NCBI GenBank assembly: GCA_000436535.1 | Contig: FR886335.1 | Coordinates: 47,452-63,723, forward strand | DNA from: Eubacterium sp. CAG:252 | Lineage (GTDB): Bacteria > Bacillota > Clostridia > Lachnospirales > Lachnospiraceae | Reading direction: 5' to 3' | Length of the DNA stretch: 16,272 nucleotides | Part shown: piece by piece, positions 6,984 to 13,920 of the stretch | Layout of the letters: each line of letters starts with the position of its first letter | Position numbering within the stretch: the first letter of the stretch is position 1 | The notes under the pieces: model-generated | The model's database searches: none | What the model saw: only the letters and a program-made list of their open reading frames with translations | What the model was told of the DNA's origin: nothing | Translations under genes and position numbers: made by a program

Positions 6984-8357
6984 TCAAGCAGCCTTTATAA
7001 CTTTTTCTTTCATAACTTTTCCTTTAATAACATGGTAAGCTATAACCATTATGATACCTGTAATAATCCATGATATAGGATATATGATTATAAGCACCCA
7101 GAATTCATGGAATACACGACACACTGTTGATATCCATATAAGACGGAGCACGCATGAACCTATGACTGTTATTATGGCTGGGAGAAGTGAATGTCCAAGT
7201 CCCCTCATAGCGCCTGCACTTATCTCATAAACGGATGTTAAAAGCTCTAATGTTATAGCTATTATTATTCTCTGTTCAGCATAATACAACACATCCGCAT
7301 CAGTTGAATAAAAGCCTAAGAACATATCCCTTCCAAGTACGAATATAGCAGATAACAATCCACATGACAATAATGAAAATGCCATTGCTATATGATATAT
7401 CTTTCTACATCTGTCATATTTTCCTGCGCCATAGTTCTGGCTTGTAAATGTTACTGTAGCCTGTGCAAATGCACTTACCATAAAATATGCGAAAAACTCA
7501 TAATTAAGTGCAGCAGCAGAGCCTGCTATCGCTGACGAGCCAAAGCTGTTTATTGTACTCTGTATACAGACATTGGCTATTGAAAAGACCATCCCCTGTA
7601 AGCCTGCCGGAACACCGATATTAAGTATCTTCTTTAACTCCTTAGGAACAATAGTAAGCTTTTTTATATCAAGCCTGATTGAACCTGTATCATGCATAAG
7701 AATATAGATAACTATTGATGAGCTTACTATATTGGATATGACTGTTGCTATTGCTACTCCTGATACCCCAAGCTTAAATACTATTACAAGTATAAGATTG
7801 AGCACCGTGTTCACTATTCCTGCCACTATAAGGCTATACAGCGGTCTTTTGCTATCGCCCGTACTTCTTAGAATAGATGAACCAAAGTCATACAACATAA
7901 TAAATGGCATACCAAGAAGATATATCCTCAGATACAGAACCGCAAGGTCAATAACATCATCCGGCGTTCCCATAAGAAGGAGCACAGGTTTTGCAATAAA
8001 CTGTCCGGCTATCATAACAAACACGCCGCTTATAACTGCAACAACCATAGCCGTATGTACTGCTGCCTGTATATTTTTTTCTGCCCTCTGTCCTATATAA
8101 TGCGCTATGACAACATTAGAACCAAGTGATATGCCTATAAAAAGGTTAATCATAAGTGATATAAGTGAGCTGTTGCTTCCTACCGCAGCAAGAGCCTGAC
8201 TGCTTGCAAATCGTCCGACTACCGCTGTATCCACCGAGTTAAACAACTGCTGTAATATACTGCTTGCCGCTAATGGCAGGGCAAATATAAGTATTTTATT
8301 CCATAAGGAACCATTAATCATATCCATTGCTTTCTTCTTAGTATTACTATCAGACAT
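6984..8357 (-). CDS. MATE-family multidrug/organic cation exporter
   Basis: Integral membrane antiporter using Na+ or H+ to expel small molecules. The start is set at 8357 (457 residues; MSDSNTKKK) because AAGGGAG lies 8 nt upstream; a more upstream in-frame ATG at 8429 lacks such a site. The protein has about 12 hydrophobic segments in two MatE halves. The first begins NKILIFALPLAASSILQQLFNSVDTAVVGRF, typical of the NorM/DinF-like clostridial group, followed by AAVGSNSSL and GISLGSNVVIAHYIGQ. The second half begins around residue 245 (KKILNIGVPAGLQGMVFSIAN). Substrate cannot be predicted. It precedes the 67-residue membrane protein by 25 bp. Confidence 0.93.
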   Translation of the reverse strand: MSDSNTKKKAMDMINGSLWNKILIFALPLAASSILQQLFNSVDTAVVGRFASSQALAAVGSNSSLISLMINLFIGISLGSNVVIAHYIGQRAEKNIQAAVHTAMVVAVISGVFVMIAGQFIAKPVLLLMGTPDDVIDLAVLYLRIYLLGMPFIMLYDFGSSILRSTGDSKRPLYSLIVAGIVNTVLNLILVIVFKLGVSGVAIATVISNIVSSSIVIYILMHDTGSIRLDIKKLTIVPKELKKILNIGVPAGLQGMVFSIANVCIQSTINSFGSSAIAGSAAALNYEFFAYFMVSAFAQATVTFTSQNYGAGKYDRCRKIYHIAMAFSLLSCGLLSAIFVLGRDMFLGFYSTDADVLYYAEQRIIIAITLELLTSVYEISAGAMRGLGHSLLPAIITVIGSCVLRLIWISTVCRVFHEFWVLIIIYPISWIITGIIMVIAYHVIKGKVMKEKVIKAA

Positions 8358-8455
8358 AAATCTTACTCCCTTATTATAGCTGTATATTATGCTGTTAATG
8401 TCAGAATGTATTCTTCTTTCCACCGACATTCATTTCTTTACTGCGTAAAACAATA

Positions 8456-8480
8456 CCACCAATCAGCTTATGACTGGTGG
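8456..8480 (-). terminator. Terminator after metA
   Basis: On the minus strand CCACCAGTCA pairs with TGATTGGTGG (10 bp with one G-U wobble) around TAAGC, then TATTGTTTT follows. The stem lies 55 nt beyond the metA stop and before the MATE gene, separating the two units. The wobble becomes an A-C mismatch on the plus strand, supporting minus-strand function. Confidence 0.75.
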
Positions 8481-8535
8481 CTGTTTATTACCTATTTTAT
8501 TCTGAATTTTTCTGTTTCATTTTTAGTTAAATAAC

Positions 8536-9468
8536 TTAATTCCCCAGCTTAGACACCTTCTCATTAAGGTCATAAGGGGTAGTTTGATACACATAATAAT
8601 TAAGCCAGTTCGTATAAAGACTGTTAGCATGGCTTCTCCATGACAATACCGGCTTTCTGTTACAATCATCATCCGGATAATAATTGACTGGAAGTTCTGG
8701 TTCAAGACCTTTGTCTATATCTCTCTTATACTCCTGGTCAAGTGTCATTCTGTCATATTCAGGATGTCCCATAACAAATATATGCTTGCCCTCCTGGCCT
8801 ATAGCTATATATATTCCTGCCTCTTCTGAGTCTGCAAACACCTTAATCTGCTGGTTCTTTAATATATCTTCCCTGCACGCCTCTGTATGTCTTGAATGAG
8901 GAGCCATAAAGAAGTCATCAAAGCCCCTTACAAGCGGTTCTTTTCTGTTAAGCACATGGTGCCTGTATACACCTGAAAGCTTCTTATCAAGAAGAACCTT
9001 CTTGATACCATAATGATAATAAAGTCCTGCCTGCGCACCCCAGCATATATGAAGAGTTGAAGTTACATGTTCCTTAGACCACTCCATTATAGTAGTCAGC
9101 TCATCCCAGTAATTGACCTCCTCAAAGTCAAGCTTTTCTACTGGCGCACCTGTTATTATAAGTCCGTCAAAGTTCTTATCCTTAATGCTTGAAAATGTTT
9201 CATAGAACTTTTTAATATGTGAATGCGATGTATTCTTTGAAACATGTGATTCAGCCTGTATAAATGTCACATCTATCTGTAATGGTGTGTTAGAAAGCGC
9301 CCTTAAAAGCTGTAATTCTGTATCCTGCTTTATTGGCATAAGATTAAGGATAGCTATCTGTAACTCTCTGAAATCCTGTGAAAGAGCCCTGCTTTCATCC
9401 ATTACGAATATATTTTCTTCTTCCAGTTCATGCTTTGCTGGAAGGTCGTTCTGTATCTTAATTGGCAT
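8536..9468 (-). CDS. metA: Homoserine O-acyltransferase (MetA), predicted acetyl-CoA specific
   Basis: Acylates homoserine for methionine synthesis; cytoplasmic. The start is set at 9468 (310 residues, MPIKIQNDLP) because GGAGG is 6 nt upstream. Numbering then coincides with E. coli MetA: catalytic Cys142 (HICWGAQAG), His235 and Glu237 (GHPEYDR). All are present, so the enzyme should be active. In this family Glu111 favours acetyl-CoA (as in Bacillus cereus MetA) whereas Gly111 favours succinyl-CoA (E. coli). Here TGAPVEKLDFEE places Glu at 111, so homoserine O-acetyltransferase activity is predicted despite the usual 'succinyltransferase' name. It lies 103 bp after ligA and may be co-transcribed. 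The gap is too short for a SAM riboswitch; a small hairpin at 9495-9509 is its only structure. Confidence 0.95.
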   Translation of the reverse strand: MPIKIQNDLPAKHELEEENIFVMDESRALSQDFRELQIAILNLMPIKQDTELQLLRALSNTPLQIDVTFIQAESHVSKNTSHSHIKKFYETFSSIKDKNFDGLIITGAPVEKLDFEEVNYWDELTTIMEWSKEHVTSTLHICWGAQAGLYYHYGIKKVLLDKKLSGVYRHHVLNRKEPLVRGFDDFFMAPHSRHTEACREDILKNQQIKVFADSEEAGIYIAIGQEGKHIFVMGHPEYDRMTLDQEYKRDIDKGLEPELPVNYYPDDDCNRKPVLSWRSHANSLYTNWLNYYVYQTTPYDLNEKVSKLGN

Positions 9469-9494
9469 AATATTCCTCCGTTCTGTCAGCGCAA

Positions 9495-9509
9495 TGCTTA
9501 CAATAAGCA
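9495..9509 (-). other. Short hairpin upstream of metA
   Basis: TGCTTA (9495-9500) and TAAGCA (9504-9509) are perfect 6-bp arms around a 3-nt loop, about 20 nt before the metA ribosome binding site. It could modulate ligA-metA read-through or translation; there is no T-tract. Confidence 0.35.
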
Positions 9510-9571
9510 GATTAAGCATATAAAATTACAGCTATATACACGAAACCTGCTTTTCTTATGTGCTCACTATA

Positions 9572-11539
9572 TTACAACATATCTTCTAATCCCGCAAGTG
9601 TGATAAATTCCTCTTCTGTTATAACTGGCACACCTAACTTTGCGGCTGTCTTATTCTTTGTCGACTGCGACATCGAATCATTATTGATAAGATATGATGT
9701 ATTGCCTGTCACAGAACCTGTAACCTTTCCACCCATTCGCTCTATAAGCTCTTTTAATTCTTTGCGGTTTGCAAAGTGTGTCACATTTCCGGTTATTACA
9801 AATGTCTTTCCTGCAAGTTCTTCTGTTTCCTGTGACTCCTCTATCTCCTTAAGTCTTACCTCGCCTAGCAGTCTTATATATTCCTCTTTTTTCTTCTCAT
9901 CTGCAAAATACCTGACAAACGCTTCAGCTATAACCTCACCAATTCCATCTATATCGATAAGCTCCTGTGCTGTCACACTAAGCACTGCCTGTGGGTCGCC
10001 CTTTAACTTCTTTACGATAAGCTTTGCTGTTGAAAGTCCAATATTATCAATTCCAAGACCATATAGCACTCTTACTAAGTCCGTGTCCTTTGCCTTTTCA
10101 ACTGCCTCTATAAGATTGGCATAAGACTTTTCTCCAAAGCCCTCCATAGCCACTATCTCATCCTTAAACTTATCAAGATGGAATATATCTGTCTTATCCT
10201 TGATGAAACCCTTCTGTATGAACTTCTCAAGCGTTGCTTCTGACAGACCATCTATATTCAGTGCATCCCTTGATACAAGCAGTGCAAAGCTCTTAACGTG
10301 CTTTGCCTGACACTCTGGATTATCGCAGTAAAGTGTCTTGACATCATTAACTTCACTGATTCTTGTAGGCTGTCCACATACAGGACATACCTCTGGCACA
10401 CTGATATTGCCGCTTTCTGTAAGATTAGCGGCTATCTGTGGAATAATCATATTAGCCTTAAATACTCTTATGTTATCACCAATTCCAAGCTTTAGGCCCT
10501 CCATAATACTGATATTATGGACACTCGCCCTCGATACCTTAGTACCCTCAAGCTCAACCGGGTCAAATATGGCAACAGGATTAATAAGGCCTGTTCTTGA
10601 GGCACTCCACTCTATCTGTCTTAAGACCGTATCTGCTGTTTCATCTGTCCACTTAAATGCCATTGCATTTCTTGGGAACTTGGCTGTTCTTCCAAGCGAC
10701 TCACCATATGCAATATCATCATATATGATAACAAGACCATCTGATGGGAAGTCGTTATTTACAATAGTCTTCTCAAACCATGCTATTGTATCTATTATAT
10801 TATCCCTGTCGACCATCTTATACTCAACTACCTCAAACCCCTGCTTTTTAAGCCACTCAAACTGGTATGCCCTTGAATTCTTAAAGTCAACATTATCTGC
10901 TGATACAAGTGCAAATGCAAAGAAATTAACATTACGCTCTTTAGTTATCTTGTTATTAAGCTGCCTTACAGAACCACTGCAAAGATTTCTTGGATTCTTG
11001 TACTTTGCATCCATTTCCGGAATTTCTTCATTAATCCTGTTAAAGTCAGAATAAGTTATAATAGCCTCACCTCTTAATACAAGCTTTCCCTTATATGGTA
11101 TAGTAACCGGAACATTCTTAAATACTCTTGCATTATTCGTGATAATCTCGCCTATCTCGCCATTGCCTCTTGTTACTGCCTTGCTAAGCTTTCCATCCTC
11201 ATATGTGAGCACTATTGTAAGTCCGTCAAGCTTCCACGATAAAACACCTTTCTGCTCCCCAAGCCAGTCTCTTAAAGCCTCCCTGTCCTTAGTCTTATCA
11301 AGACTAAGCATAGGAGAGTCATGTCTTTCCTTTGGAAGTTCACTTAATACCTCATAACCTACATTGACTGTAGGACTGTTAGAAAGCACACAGCCTGTTT
11401 CCTCTTCTAACTTCTTAAGTTCATCATACAAGGCATCATACTCATAATTAGACATTATCTCCTGTCCCTCTGAGTAATAGCTCTTTCCTGCTTTGTTCAG
11501 TAATTCTACTAATTCCTTAATTCTCTCTAACTTATCCAT
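9572..11539 (-). CDS. ligA: NAD-dependent DNA ligase, divergent active site
   Basis: Seals nicks in DNA using NAD+. 655 residues with the full LigA layout: domain Ia (1-65), adenylation domain with KLDG (Lys103 as AMP acceptor), RGE158, NPRN (Arg184), VRQL (Arg192) and AFKW (Lys296), then OB fold (about 305-375), zinc finger Cys385/388/405/410, helix-hairpin-helix repeats (425-545) and BRCT (573-650). GGAG 7 nt before the ATG supports the start. Several positions normally invariant differ: the Glu two before the AMP lysine is Ser101 (SWKLDG), RGDG is RGNG (124-127), the motif IV lysine (E. coli Lys290) is Ile272 in DGLVIIY, and domain Ia His23 and Asp32 equivalents are Tyr22 and Asn31. From memory similar ligases occur across Lachnospiraceae, so this looks like a lineage variant rather than decay. 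It lies between rluF and metA. Confidence 0.93.
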   Translation of the reverse strand: MDKLERIKELVELLNKAGKSYYSEGQEIMSNYEYDALYDELKKLEEETGCVLSNSPTVNVGYEVLSELPKERHDSPMLSLDKTKDREALRDWLGEQKGVLSWKLDGLTIVLTYEDGKLSKAVTRGNGEIGEIITNNARVFKNVPVTIPYKGKLVLRGEAIITYSDFNRINEEIPEMDAKYKNPRNLCSGSVRQLNNKITKERNVNFFAFALVSADNVDFKNSRAYQFEWLKKQGFEVVEYKMVDRDNIIDTIAWFEKTIVNNDFPSDGLVIIYDDIAYGESLGRTAKFPRNAMAFKWTDETADTVLRQIEWSASRTGLINPVAIFDPVELEGTKVSRASVHNISIMEGLKLGIGDNIRVFKANMIIPQIAANLTESGNISVPEVCPVCGQPTRISEVNDVKTLYCDNPECQAKHVKSFALLVSRDALNIDGLSEATLEKFIQKGFIKDKTDIFHLDKFKDEIVAMEGFGEKSYANLIEAVEKAKDTDLVRVLYGLGIDNIGLSTAKLIVKKLKGDPQAVLSVTAQELIDIDGIGEVIAEAFVRYFADEKKKEEYIRLLGEVRLKEIEESQETEELAGKTFVITGNVTHFANRKELKELIERMGGKVTGSVTGNTSYLINNDSMSQSTKNKTAAKLGVPVITEEEFITLAGLEDML

Positions 11540-11599
11540 TATTTCGCTCCGTTATTTAATAATTTACTCTTTCATCATTACTCTCAACAATCCAGACTT

Positions 11600-11627
11600 A
11601 TGTGCTGTAGCATCCCGCTTTGCACAT
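11600..11627. other. Weak hairpin between rluF and ligA
   Basis: ATGTGC (11600-11605) and GCACAT (11622-11627) pair over a 16-nt loop. No T-run follows, so read-through from rluF into ligA is plausible. Confidence 0.25.
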
Positions 11628-11637
11628 TTATAGGCAC

Positions 11638-11663
11638 CTAATCATTAATACATTAATCATTAG
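11638..11663. repeat. 26-bp imperfect palindrome after rluF
   Basis: Two TAATCATTA copies (11639-11647 and 11654-11662), 15 bp apart, together form a near-perfect palindrome (CTAAT-x-ATTAAT arms) immediately 3' of the rluF stop. It may fold as an AT-rich hairpin in the rluF transcript but lacks a T-tract. Confidence 0.4.
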
Positions 11664-11664
11664 A

Positions 11665-12363
11665 TCAAAGACTTTCATATAGTTTTTTCTTCTCAGCTCC
11701 TTCAACCAATCTGTACTCACCGCACTTAAGTCCGCCAAGCTCTATATTCATTATTCTTATTCTTGTAAGCTCTACGACCTTATAGCCAAGTTCCTGACAC
11801 ATTCTTCTTATCTGCCTGTTAAGTCCCTGTGTCAATATTATGCGAAATGTATCGCTGTTTATTCGGTTTATCTTACATGGCTTTGTCGTAACTTCTAATT
11901 CTTTAAGATATATGCCCTTAGACATGCTCTTTAAAAATATATCAGTTATATTTTTATTAACTTTTACTACATATTCCTTTTCATGTCCGTTAACTGACCT
12001 TAATATCTTATCAGTTATCTCACCATTATTGGTCAGAAGAATAAGACCATCTGAGTCCTTGTCAAGCCGTCCAACAGGATATATACGCTTATCATAGCCT
12101 ATATAATCAACTATATTATTCTTTCCCTGATTATCAGTTGTTGTACACACTATTCCTCTTGGCTTGTTAAATGCCATAAGGATATCCTCTGGCTTTTCTT
12201 CACTTATCCTGCTGCCATCTATACATATTATACTGCTTTCATCCACCTGCTGTCCGCACTCTGCAACAACACCGTCCACAGTTATTCTGCCAGCCTCAAG
12301 CAGCCTGTCCGCCTCGCGGCGTGAACAGACCCCCTGTGCGCTCAGATATTTATTGATACGCAT
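11665..12363 (-). CDS. rluF: 23S rRNA pseudouridine synthase, RluF-like (RsuA/RluB/E/F family)
   Basis: Isomerises a uridine in 23S rRNA (U2604 by analogy with E. coli RluF). 232 residues. An S4 RNA-binding domain spans about 1-45 (MRINKYLSAQGVCSRREADRLL), and the catalytic domain follows with GRLDKDSDGLILLTN, where Asp101 is the catalytic nucleophile. NGHEKEYVV (126-133 region) and LTQGLNRQIRRMCQELGY near 175-195 are typical of RluF rather than RsuA. AAGGGGG about 11 nt before the ATG is an acceptable ribosome binding site. A good promoter lies at 12415-12443. First gene of a probable rluF-ligA-metA unit. Confidence 0.92.
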   Translation of the reverse strand: MRINKYLSAQGVCSRREADRLLEAGRITVDGVVAECGQQVDESSIICIDGSRISEEKPEDILMAFNKPRGIVCTTTDNQGKNNIVDYIGYDKRIYPVGRLDKDSDGLILLTNNGEITDKILRSVNGHEKEYVVKVNKNITDIFLKSMSKGIYLKELEVTTKPCKINRINSDTFRIILTQGLNRQIRRMCQELGYKVVELTRIRIMNIELGGLKCGEYRLVEGAEKKKLYESL

Positions 12364-12414
12364 ATCCGTATATTCCCCCTTCAGTCATATTAACGTTCTT
12401 TATTCATAGATAAT

Positions 12415-12443
12415 AGTGTACCAAATAAATATAATAAAATCAA
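12415..12443 (-). promoter_or_regulatory. Predicted rluF promoter
   Basis: On the minus strand TTGATT (12443-12438), 17 bp, then TACACT (12420-12415) preceded by TGG, an extended -10 element. The predicted start is near 12408, about 45 nt before the gene. Confidence 0.55.
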
Positions 12444-12460
12444 AAGTAAAATTATAAATA

Positions 12461-12489
12461 TTGCCGTATCGGAAAAAATAGTGTATGAT
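12461..12489 (+). promoter_or_regulatory. Predicted tRNA-Arg promoter
   Basis: TTGCCG (12461-12466), a 17-bp spacer and TATGAT (12484-12489) place transcription initiation near 12496, just before the tRNA 5' end. It is back to back with the rluF promoter. Confidence 0.5.
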
Positions 12490-12502
12490 ATATGTTATGT
12501 CT

Positions 12503-12576
12503 GTACATGTAGCTCAGTTGGATAGAGCGTTCGCCTCCGGAGCGAAAGGCCGTGGGTTCGACTCCCATCATGTACA
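12503..12576 (+). tRNA. tRNA-Arg (anticodon CCG)
   Basis: Complete 74-nt cloverleaf. Acceptor GTACATG (12503-12509) pairs with CATGTAC (12569-12575); D arm GCTC/GAGC; anticodon stem TTCGC/GCGAA with loop CTCCGGA, anticodon CCG at 12537-12539; T arm GTGGG/CCCAT with loop TTCGACT; discriminator A at 12576. CCA is not encoded. It reads the CGG codon. No terminator is visible on the plus strand before the convergent gene whose stop lies 10 nt downstream; a 12-bp palindrome TAAATGCATTTA (12578-12589) spans that junction. Confidence 0.97.
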
Positions 12577-12586
12577 TTAAATGCAT

Positions 12587-13513
12587 TTACATGCTAAGTT
12601 CCCCTGTTTCCCTGTCATATTCATATACTGTATATGACAACACTTCATCTACTGCAACACCTTCAGAATTCACATCCCTCACCATATTAATTAACTCCTG
12701 TTTATTAAACATTGCAAACTTAGGAAGAATTATAACCTCATGTATTGATGATGGTAATATGTAAAGATTGCTCCCTATCCTGTCTGCAAAATCCTTTAAC
12801 ATATTTTCATAAAGCATACACGCTGCACCGTTAATACGACAGTCATTCGTAAGTACATACAACTGGCAGCTTTCTATCTCCTCCTTTGTAATCCCCATAT
12901 CAACTTTTCCATAATCCTCATAAGTTTCAAGCAACTGTGACATCTCAGTTATACCTGCCGGCAGAATACGCGCTGTGTTATTCATGGCAGCCCTGTATAC
13001 ATCATCCTCCCTGACATTCCAGTGTCCAAGATTGGAGTTATATATAAGCGCTGTCGTATTAGCCTCCGCACCCTTTTCAATCATGCAGTAAAACACCATC
13101 GCAAGGTCTAATATCTTCTTATGCGGAATAAGGCTTAACAGCTTTCTGTTGGCATTATAATTAATCAGCTTAAACACAATCTTATCCTTAATGCCTTCAA
13201 ATGTCATAAAACTCTTTGTATCTATATCTATTCTGTCCTTGTTAAAAAGATACAGCTCCTTAATTCCTGCATATATACTTTCAAAAGACTTTCCCCTGCA
13301 GTACTGTTCATAATAACCATTAAGATATATGGTTGGTGAAATAGAGCTTCCCTTTTTTAATATAACAAGTCCGTCATATTCACAACCATTATTCTTGATG
13401 ACATGCGTTACCTGCACACTTCCATCTTCACCTGCCACTGACTCTGACATCTTCTTTATCTTCTCAATAAATTCTGCATAACCCATAACATTAGAACATA
13501 ACACTTTCTCCAT
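12587..13513 (-). CDS. DUF5688-family protein of unknown function
   Basis: 308 residues, cytoplasmic by composition (no signal or membrane segment). I recognise the DUF5688 pattern common in Lachnospiraceae genomes: an N-terminal 'NGxxxxGLVILKKGSSISPTIYLNGYYEQYCRG' region near 42-75, a central part with ILDLAMVFYCMI (135-146) and NSNLGHWNV (about 159-167), and a C-terminal part with LYVLTNDCRINGAACMLYENML (about 220-241) and YILPSSIHEVIILP. No catalytic motif or known role is evident. Ribosome binding is modest (AAAGGA about 12 nt before the ATG). It has its own promoter and long leader (13514-13695). Its 3' end converges on tRNA-Arg with no terminator between, so minus-strand read-through would yield antisense tRNA. 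Confidence 0.8.
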   Translation of the reverse strand: MEKVLCSNVMGYAEFIEKIKKMSESVAGEDGSVQVTHVIKNNGCEYDGLVILKKGSSISPTIYLNGYYEQYCRGKSFESIYAGIKELYLFNKDRIDIDTKSFMTFEGIKDKIVFKLINYNANRKLLSLIPHKKILDLAMVFYCMIEKGAEANTTALIYNSNLGHWNVREDDVYRAAMNNTARILPAGITEMSQLLETYEDYGKVDMGITKEEIESCQLYVLTNDCRINGAACMLYENMLKDFADRIGSNLYILPSSIHEVIILPKFAMFNKQELINMVRDVNSEGVAVDEVLSYTVYEYDRETGELSM

Positions 13514-13653
13514 AAGCTAATACAATCCTTTCAAACTTTGATAATTTTAATTAATACTTTTAATCAATAAACTTAATATGTAATTGTCTTAATCCCCCGG
13601 CCATGGGATATTGTAATAAAACTGGGAATACTGTGGCAGGATAACTGCCCTGA

Positions 13654-13669
13654 TAATCGCATGCGATTA
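13654..13669. promoter_or_regulatory. 16-bp perfect palindrome in the DUF5688 leader
   Basis: TAATCGCATGCGATTA is perfectly self-complementary and lies about +26 to +41 from the predicted start of transcription. It may be a dimeric repressor operator or a leader hairpin. A matching regulator is not encoded in the window. Confidence 0.5.
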
Positions 13670-13701
13670 ATGATTATAGCTCATCTGCTATCAGCAATAT
13701 T

Positions 13702-13730
13702 ATGTTACTATCTATAGCATTATTTGTCAA
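13702..13730 (-). promoter_or_regulatory. Predicted promoter of the DUF5688 gene
   Basis: On the minus strand a perfect -35 TTGACA (13730-13725), 17 bp, then TAACAT (13707-13702, 4 of 6). Predicted start near 13695, leaving a leader of about 180 nt. Confidence 0.5.
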
Positions 13731-13764
13731 TACTTTAGTTTTTATTGTATTTATCGATAAAAAT

Positions 13765-13812
13765 GTTGTAAAAAGCCCTGCTTTTGTTGTATAAAGCAGG
13801 GTTTTTGTTGTA
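13765..13812 (-). terminator. Terminator after spoIIP within a 21-bp tandem repeat
   Basis: CCCTGCTTT (13776-13784) and AAAGCAGGG (13793-13801) form a perfect 9-bp stem with an 8-nt loop. On the minus strand it is followed by CTTTTT, fitting rho-independent termination of gpr-spoIIP. GTTGTA recurs at 13765, 13786 and 13807, exactly 21 bp apart, and the two full 21-bp units match at about 16 positions, so the hairpin sits inside a short tandem duplication. Confidence 0.8.
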
Positions 13813-13920
13813 ACATGACTATTATAGTTTATATTTATATTTAATTTTATACGAATATGCATTTTAAAAACGCTAAAATAATACGATATAAGCCTATATA
13901 TAAAGCTGAGTAGACACCTG

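Larger units (their letters stand above)
13514..13920. promoter_or_regulatory. Intergenic region: DUF5688 promoter and leader, spoIIP terminator
   Basis: A 407-bp stretch without a convincing gene. From right to left on the minus strand it holds the spoIIP terminator (13776-13806), a promoter (13702-13730) and a hairpin-rich leader. Leader hairpins are ATAGC/GCTAT (13676-13691), the 16-bp palindrome at 13654-13669, GGCAG/CTGCC (13635-13649) and ATCCC/GGGAT near 13592-13609. Confidence 0.6.

Noticed and set aside
8373..8401. TATAAT (minus strand) as a MATE promoter
   Set aside because: The -35 region at 17-bp spacing is poor (ACATTA) and the implied start would fall inside the ribosome binding site.
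8358..8429. 24-residue N-terminal extension of the MATE protein from an ATG at 8429
   Set aside because: The ATG at 8357 has AAGGGAG at good spacing and the extension is not typical of MATE N-termini; similar upstream ATGs of uxaB, metA and spoIIP were rejected for the same reason.
9469..9571. Possible SAM riboswitch or T-box before metA
   Set aside because: The 103-bp gap is too short for a full element and shows only a 6-bp hairpin, with no recognisable riboswitch core.
10338..11054. Plus-strand open frame of 238 codons inside ligA
   Set aside because: It lies fully antisense to a well-supported gene, with Ser/Leu/Ile-rich composition typical of antisense frames; other long plus-strand frames at 1173-1487, 7732-8100 and 9558-10124 were dropped for the same reason.
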